Shown here one piece after another: positions 57,739 through 64,000 of a DNA stretch of 64,000 nt. A program made the translations under genes and the position numbers. The number at the start of each line of letters is the position of its first letter. Within the stretch, counting starts at the first letter, position 1. Source of the DNA: Anisodus tanguticus. Taxonomy: Eukaryota > Streptophyta > Magnoliopsida > Solanales > Solanaceae. The stretch lies in contig CM067539.1 of the NCBI GenBank assembly GCA_034509755.1, positions 60,708,513 to 60,772,512 on the forward strand, given 5' to 3'. A model generated the notes under the pieces. The model was not told where the DNA came from. It worked only from the letters and a program-made list of their open reading frames with translations, and did no database searches.

Positions 57739-59869
57739 TACGTTACACTAGTGTTTAAGCCGATTAAAGTTGGTCGGTCGCAACTCCCGCCAAAGGCAAT
57801 TTTCCAACAGTTGTTGGTTAGGGTGTTCGGGAGAGCATAAGAATAGTACTGAATATGGTGTCAAATGGATTGTTTGAGCTGAAGTTGGACGGGTCAAAAT
57901 AGTTGAACAAGTAAATGGACAGTCCTGCCCAAAGTTCATTTGATTTAAGATGGGCTAAATAATGAATTGTAACCTAATCCGTCCAATTCGACCCAAGTTT
58001 TAAACAAACAAAATCTAATATTTTTTAAATATATTAAACATATTTTTTTTTCAGTTTTCTATATTCAGGATTTTTTTTGAAAGGAACATCAATTTCTTTT
58101 TAACTTTTTTCCTTTTCCAACTTCCACCAACTACAACCGATTTGTTGTAAACTTCAAGTATTTTTCAGTAATGTTGGGATACAAAATGATGAGATTAGTT
58201 ATGTTGTTATTAGTTTTTATTAATTGTTTGATTTGTTATATTAAATGAACAGAGTGTATTAAAATAAAAATAGTATTGAATAAGTTGTACTTTAGAATAG
58301 GAATAATGCTGGTATTAATAATGACATGATTTATTATGTATAAGAATAATAGTTAATATGTATATAACTAATACATATATTAATTATACATAGATTGAAA
58401 GTACTACCAAAACTAATACAATATTATTTTATTATTTCTACAATATCAACTAGCTATCAAGTTCTAAGTTGTGTGGCGATAAATCTAAGATTTGAGTTTT
58501 ACGTTTTTGAGATGCCATTTCATTTATTGACCACTTGTGTAACTGAACTCGAAATTTAATATTTATATATATTTTGTAGATTTTTGTCAAAAATATTGAA
58601 CTTGATTGAATCCGTAATTAATACTATTCATCCGCCCTTGATGAGATGGTCGAGTTTAATTTTTATGCACTCACGATATAAAAAATATTTTCGATACTTA
58701 TTGATATGGGATAGACGCTCAAAGCTTTCACGGACTATAGTCAAGACCTTTAATATATGATCACACCAAAAAATATTTTAATATGACGTCTATCGTTTTA
58801 AAAAATTTATACTCATTTAGATGGGACACGCGTACAAGGCAAGTGTCTAATCTCGCGGAATTCAATTTTCAACAATCAAGTCGAATAGACTCCTTATTCA
58901 TCAATTTGGTTCTTTTTTAATTTTTTGAGATTTCATGTTATTCATCGAACATATTTTTAATATATATTTTTTCCTATTTTTAAAAATTCATACTAATGAA
59001 GATGGGATACATGTGCATGCACGTGTTCAAAAACTAGTATGATAAGAAAATATGGAATACACGTGCAACACACGTATCTAAAAACTAGTATGATAAGAAA
59101 TACATCTTAAAATATTAGTTAAAATTTATATAGTTTGACTTTTAAAGCGAACGAATGGAGTAAATGTTGACACGTATTATAAAAAGAGATTTATCTATGC
59201 TTGAACCACGGGAAAAATATTTACTTACACGTGAAAAGGCGTGTTAGAGACATACTTATTAATAGTAGAATATCCATATTGATATATTGAACGTATAGAT
59301 AAAACGGATGGAGATTTATGTAATAGTCGATTTTTCTACAAGAATACTTTCTTTGTCGAAGAAATCCTTTTTAACTAGTAAGGATGCATGAGAAACTTCT
59401 TTAGTTACACAAATATTATGTCATGTTTAAAATCACAGATTTCAAAAAGTATTAATTTTTTTCTTAAATTATGTGTCGAGTCAAACTGTGTCACTTAATT
59501 AAAATGAAGTGAGTATCTTTTTCTTTTCTCTTTATTTTTGCTTTGTGTAGTAAGTAATAAAAGTAGAATAAGATTTCTTATTTCAACCAAAAAACTTTTC
59601 AGTGAGTACTATTCCGCCTATTTATTAAGTCAATTCATTTTAAACCCGTTCAAATTCAACTCAATCCGTCCATTTAACATCCTTTCAAAGTCTTTCATAG
59701 CTGCTGGTACTGTTTTTTAAGTCTTTCTTTTGAAAATTTTACACAACAAATCCTTCTTTCCTTTTGTTGACTTCTCTTTCACAAATTTATTTATATAATC
59801 AGTCTTATTATTTCCATTTTGATTCATTCATCCAAAACTTTTACTTCTTTTTTATTTCTTCATTTTCTC
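57739..59869. repeat. Non-coding region including duplicated segment (copy 1, distal part)
   Basis: From about 58165 to 58690 it aligns with 60790-61385 (shared gatgagattagttgtg-like, aataatgacatgattta, ttctacaatatcaactagc and ctcacgatataaaaa). Around 59015-59101 a short tandem repeat of aaaactagtatgataagaaa occurs. No coding sequence recognised. Confidence 0.55.
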
Positions 59870-61400
59870 CCCTTTCTCTCTCCCTCATCATCACTCTGTT
59901 TCTACAACTTTGACAGCATCTGATCATTTTGCACCAGCGACTCGAAATCCGGCAAATTCTGAGCACAGAGTGCTCAGAATGATCTAACTTTGTGAGTGTT
60001 CCTTTTCTTTTTCTTATGTTTTCACTGAGATGCATTTATGTCTTAGTTTCAGCGCACAACAGTTATCAAATTTGTTTTTGTTTTTCTTTTAATTTTAATC
60101 AGAAGTCTTACGTTCGAGTCTTAAAAATAAAATTTCTTTTATAACCTAGACGGAGTCATAGTGCTAATTACGGATTTATCAGAACCCAGTACTGATTCAA
60201 AATCCTGTATTTGTATTAAAAAGTCCATTTAACGTGTAGAAATAATCTATCCATTATCATTAAGCAAAAAAACAATTTGTGTTCCCGGTTTTATAAACTA
60301 AAAATCTTGGTTCCGCCTCTATTTAATAGTGAGCTCTTTACTCCCACAGTCGGACTCCCCTGCACCAATCAGAATTAATCTTGGCGTAGAAAAAGTCTAG
60401 AAAAAAAAAAAAAAAACTTGCTGTGTGAAAAAGGATCGCTAAGTTCACTGGTGTTGAAGGTTAGGGGTCGTTTGATAGAGCATAGAAGAACAGTACTCCC
60501 TTTGGTTCAGAATAAGTGTCCATTTTATTTTTAGCTCACACTTAAGAAAATACTAACTTCTAGAAAGATAAGTATTTGATTAAATTATTTTTAATTCAAT
60601 TTTGCATACTACTATTAACTTACATATTGAGATTTGGTCACTTAGCACTTAATTTAGGGAAATCTAAAAAAATAAAATTAATTCTTTCTTGGTTATATAA
60701 GTGGACAATTATTTTGAATCAAAATAAAAAGGCTAAGTGGACACTTACTATGAATTGAAGGAGTACTAAATAGGGTGTATCATTACTAGTAATGTTGTGA
60801 TTAATACTGATGAGATTAGTTGTGCTGACATTATTTTTTATCGACTGTTTGATTTGTTGTATTAAGTGATAGAGTGTATTAGAATAGCAATAGTTCTGAA
60901 TAAGGTGTATTAGAATAGGAATAATATTGATATTGTTAATGACATGATTTACTATGTATAAGAATAATACTTAATAGGATATATAACTAATACATATATT
61001 AGTTATACATAGTTTGAAAACACTATCAAATAAGGAGTTAAATAATACCAAAACTAATATGAGTATTATTTTCTCTAGTACCTCCTACCAAACAACCCCT
61101 TAGTGTCTTCCGTCTAGTGGATCATTCGCCTATTATTTCTACAATATCTACTAGCCATCAAGTTCTAAGATATGTGGTGACAAATTAAAGAATTGAATTT
61201 TATGAATTCGTGATACCATTGAATTAATTGACCATTTGAATTACTGGATTCGAAATTTAGCATTTTTAAGATCTGAGCCAAAAACATTGGATTCAGCTGA
61301 ATCCGTAGTTAATAGTATTAGATATCCGCCACTAGTGGGTTGGTTGAGTTTTAATTTCTACACGCTCACGATATAAAAAGTATTTACACATTCAAGTGAT
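59870..61400. repeat. Duplicated non-coding segment, copy 2
   Basis: Second copy of the segment at 51850-58700, without the hAT element and without the solo LTR, but with its own Stowaway insertion. It lies directly upstream of the CRK2-like gene. Confidence 0.65.
60496..60763. mobile_element. Stowaway-type MITE
   Basis: Termini CTCCCTTTGGTTCAGAATAAG... and the complement of the right end CTCCTTCAATTCATAGTAAG share AGTAAGTGTCCA-type sequence and are flanked by TA. These features are diagnostic for the Stowaway (Tc1/Mariner) group. Confidence 0.8.
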
Positions 61401-61885
61401 TTATTAGGTAATTATAAATAAATCTCTTATTATACAGTAATTTGTAATATGGTAAACATAGGAACTAAGTTCTTATTACTCTGATTTATCCAAGTTTAGG
61501 GGGTCTCGACTCTTGAGGTATTATGCCATTCGATTAAGGTGGCATTAATAGACCAGATAAAGAAATTGAAAAGCGATAAGGTCTTTTTGAAGTTGAATAT
61601 ATATATGAGTACTAAAATGTTTTAATATCTGAATACTAAAGAAAGAAAAGGGCAAAAAATAGCCCTCAACTATGAAAAATAGAACAACTTTGCCCTCCAT
61701 TTTAATTTGGTCACAAATATACCCTTATCGTTGAAGAACACCTCTAACCTTATGAATTGTTTTTGCAGCTTGTTTTTCTTCTTTTGGAATTTTAGTCATT
61801 TGATCTTTCTTATTTTTGTCATTTTAATAGTAATTCAATTAGTCCTCACACATTGTTTTCTATGTTGTACAGCTCATTTGGCAAA
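61401..61885 (+). promoter_or_regulatory. Upstream region of the CRK2-like gene
   Basis: AT-rich 5' flank. No TATA box or transcription start could be fixed by eye. An upstream ATG at 61853 is in frame with the main start. Confidence 0.35.
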
Positions 61886-64000
61886 ATGGAAACAACATCC
61901 CCTTCAATATTTTGTAGTCTCTTTTTTCTTGTGTTGATCCTACTTCTACCAGATATATCAGTATGTGAACCAAGATCTCAGGAAGTTCAGACCATATGTG
62001 GAAATCAATTCGAGCATAACACGACGGCTTTCGTCCCAAATTTTGTTGCTACAATGGAAACTATAAGCCAACAAATGAGAACTAGAGGATATGGAATTGC
62101 AAAAATTGGCACTGGACCAGACACTAACTATGGACTTGCCCAATGCTATGGTGATCTTTCATTACTCGACTGTGTCTTATGCTACGCTGAAGCACGAACC
62201 ATTCTGCCCCGGTGCTTCCCTTATAACGGAGGGCGAATCTATCTTGATGGCTGCTTTATGCGAGCCGAGAATTACACGTTCGATGAACAGTATTTAGGTC
62301 CAGAGGACAGGCATGTATGCGGAAACAGGACAACAAAGGGTCCGTTGTTCCAACAGAATGCTAGGCGAGCCGTTCAGCAGGCGGTTGCAAATGCACCACG
62401 TAATAATGGCTATGCACATGCTCAAGTGTCAGTTCCCGGCCCATCCAACGAGACAGCTTACGTTCTCGCTGATTGTTGGAAGACGCTGAGCGCAAACTCC
62501 TGCGCAGTGTGTTTAAGAAATGCATCTGCTTCCGTGTTGGGATGCTTGCCATCGTCAGAAGGTAGAGCGTTGTTCACCGGATGCTTCATGAGGTATTCCG
62601 ATACAAATTTTCTCAATGCTAATTCTACCGGTGGAGGCTCATCATCAAGAGGTAATCTTTACTCTTTTTTCGTCGGGGTTTGCTACTACTAAAACAACAA
62701 GAATTAGCGACGGACAAAATTTGTAGCTAAACAACAAATTCCATCGTTAATCCTATTTAGTGAGGAATTATCAAAAATTTCTACTTGCTAGAACAATTTA
62801 GCGATGGAGTAGCGACGAAGTTTATAGCTAATTCCATTTCTTTTGTAGTGTGCCTGTTATTTATCTACTGGAAAAGTAATTTTGCTGATGAATGGTCTTT
62901 TGTTTTTTTACTTTCAAATGACGATATTGCAGGAAAAGTTGTAGTCATTGTCATTGTTGTTGTTAGTTCCGTTGTCGTTTTGGGAGTAGGTTCTGTCATT
63001 GGTATTTATGTCTGGAAGAACAAACAAGTCCAGAAGAAGAGAAAAGGTAAATCCTTTTGTGCCAAAATTAAGTCATTAGGATATCAATGATGAACATATT
63101 TGTATCTTTATGTGGTTCAGCAAAAGCAGAACATAGCAACAAAAAAAATTGACCATATAGCATTCTCCTCTGCACATAACTTGAAGCATTATGATCACTT
63201 GTGATTTTCGTGGAAATTTGAACTTGTCAGGTGCAAATGATGCCGGGAAATTAGTGAAGATCCTTCACGACAACAGCTTGAATTTCAAGTATTCCACACT
63301 TGACAAAGCCACAGGGTCATTTGATGAGGCCAACAAGCTCGGGCAAGGTGGATTTGGCACGGTTTATAAGGTACGTGATGGCTGAATATAGTGCAATCAA
63401 TATGGTGAAAGTTGTAATGCAATACTAGAAATATTCACATTAAACTGAGTCTGAGGCGCGATTTTGTTGCAGGGTGTTTTGGCAGATGGCAGAGAGATCG
63501 CTGTCAAAAGGCTGTTCTTCAACAACAAACACAGAGCTGCAGACTTTTATAACGAGGTTAACATAATCAGTAGCGTCGAGCACAAAAATTTGGTACGGTT
63601 ATTGGGATGCAGCTGCTCAGGACCGGAAAGCCTTCTTGTATACGAGTTCCTCCCTAACCTGAGTCTTGATCGCTTCATCTTTGGTAAGTAACCGACTTTG
63701 CATTATACAAATACTCTATTTGGCCAAGCTTTTGAAAAGCCAAAAGTGTGTTTTAAATTCATTAGTCAAACACAAATTGTTACTCTTCAAAAGTACGTTT
63801 CAAAATAATTTTGATTTTATAAGCTTCGCCAAACATGCTATAAATGGTGTAACCATAATGACTTCATCACATAGCTTGACTCTAAACTTAAAATTGGCAG
63901 ATCCTGTCATAGGCAAAACTCTTAACTGGGAGAAAAGATTTGAGATAATCATAGGGACTGTGGAAGGTTTGGTATACCTCCACGAGAACACAAAGACTCG
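61886..64000 (+). CDS. Cysteine-rich receptor-like kinase, CRK2-like (5' part, truncated by window)
   Basis: Plasma-membrane receptor kinase with roles in the family in ROS and stress signalling. Exons: 61886-62651, 62933-63046, 63231-63370, 63473-63683 and 63901 to beyond 64000; all GT-AG with consistent phases. Start chosen at METTSPSIF, which gives a clean signal peptide (about 1-27); an in-frame ATG 33 bases upstream is less likely. Two Gnk2/DUF26 domains each have C-X8-C-X2-C (Cys87/96/99 and Cys197/206/209). Exon 2 encodes the transmembrane helix (VVVIVIVVVSSVVVLGVGSV) and basic stop-transfer. Exons 3-5 encode the start of the kinase: GQGGFGTVYK glycine loop, EIAVKRL catalytic lysine, EHKNLVRLLGCSC and LVYEFLPN. 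The catalytic loop lies beyond the window. The sequence closely follows the Arabidopsis CRK2 type. Confidence 0.93.
62684..62850. mobile_element. CACTA-type MITE in CRK intron 1
   Basis: Ends tactactaaaacaac... and ...ttttgtagtg (complement CACTACAAAAG) are flanked by the 3-bp duplication tgc (62681-62683, 62851-62853). The arms contain tagcgacgga and its inverted counterpart. Confidence 0.68.
63720..63842. mobile_element. Short MITE in CRK intron 4
   Basis: The inverted ends ttggccaagcttttg and the complement of the right end tgtttggcgaagctta are similar to each other and to the element at 19263-19420. No target duplication was resolved. Confidence 0.5.

Overview
The window is plant nuclear DNA, most likely from a Solanaceae species. 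The basis is an R1-type (late blight resistance protein homolog) CC-NB-LRR gene, a CRK2-like receptor kinase with plant splice sites, a class III peroxidase, AT-rich spacers, and plant transposon families (Ty1/copia, Ty3/gypsy, hAT, Harbinger, Stowaway, CACTA and Mutator MITEs, tRNA-derived SINEs, an RTE LINE). It is gene-poor and heavily invaded by transposons. The species is an inference; no database was searched.

Layout. 1-900: the 5' end and promoter of an NLR on the minus strand, broken by a small LINE insertion. 901-10049: a complete but decayed Ty3/gypsy element (minus) with 1.77-kb LTRs. 10768-13451: a nearly full-length NLR (plus) that is a divergent paralogue of the left fragment; one apparent 1-nt loss breaks its frame. 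14161-18678: a two-exon class III secretory peroxidase (minus) with an unusual Lys-rich and His/Glu-rich N-terminal extension; its 3.15-kb intron holds a deleted hAT element and a SINE. 19806-26669: an alpha/beta-hydrolase (lipase) gene (minus, eight exons) with three independent lesions, including a 431-bp palindromic LTR-derived insertion directly upstream of the nucleophile-motif codons.

27000-35800 is repeat-dominated: SINEs, Harbinger-type MITEs, a copia gag remnant, a possible mitochondrial insert and an RTE LINE tail. 35899-41491 and 42030-47082 are two complete copia elements, both degenerate, each with intact 5-bp target duplications; the first carries organellar DNA (plastid psbB) in its RNase H region. 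47503-48653 is a MITE nested in a MITE. 50659-51836 is a deleted copia element. 52032-56093 is a long hAT element whose transposase frame contains a ~670-bp polypurine microsatellite; it lies in one copy of a diverged duplication whose second copy (59870-61400) keeps the empty site. 61886-64000 is the 5' part of a CRK2-like receptor kinase, cut by the window edge.

Genes likely to work: the peroxidase and the CRK2-like kinase, and possibly the NLR if its frameshift is a sequencing error. They do not form a pathway; the shared theme is cell-surface, apoplastic and immune function. I found no CRISPR, bacterial operon or clearly new multi-gene system. The most unusual items are the peroxidase extension, the palindromic insertion in the lipase, the microsatellite inside the hAT frame, and the organellar insert inside a retrotransposon.
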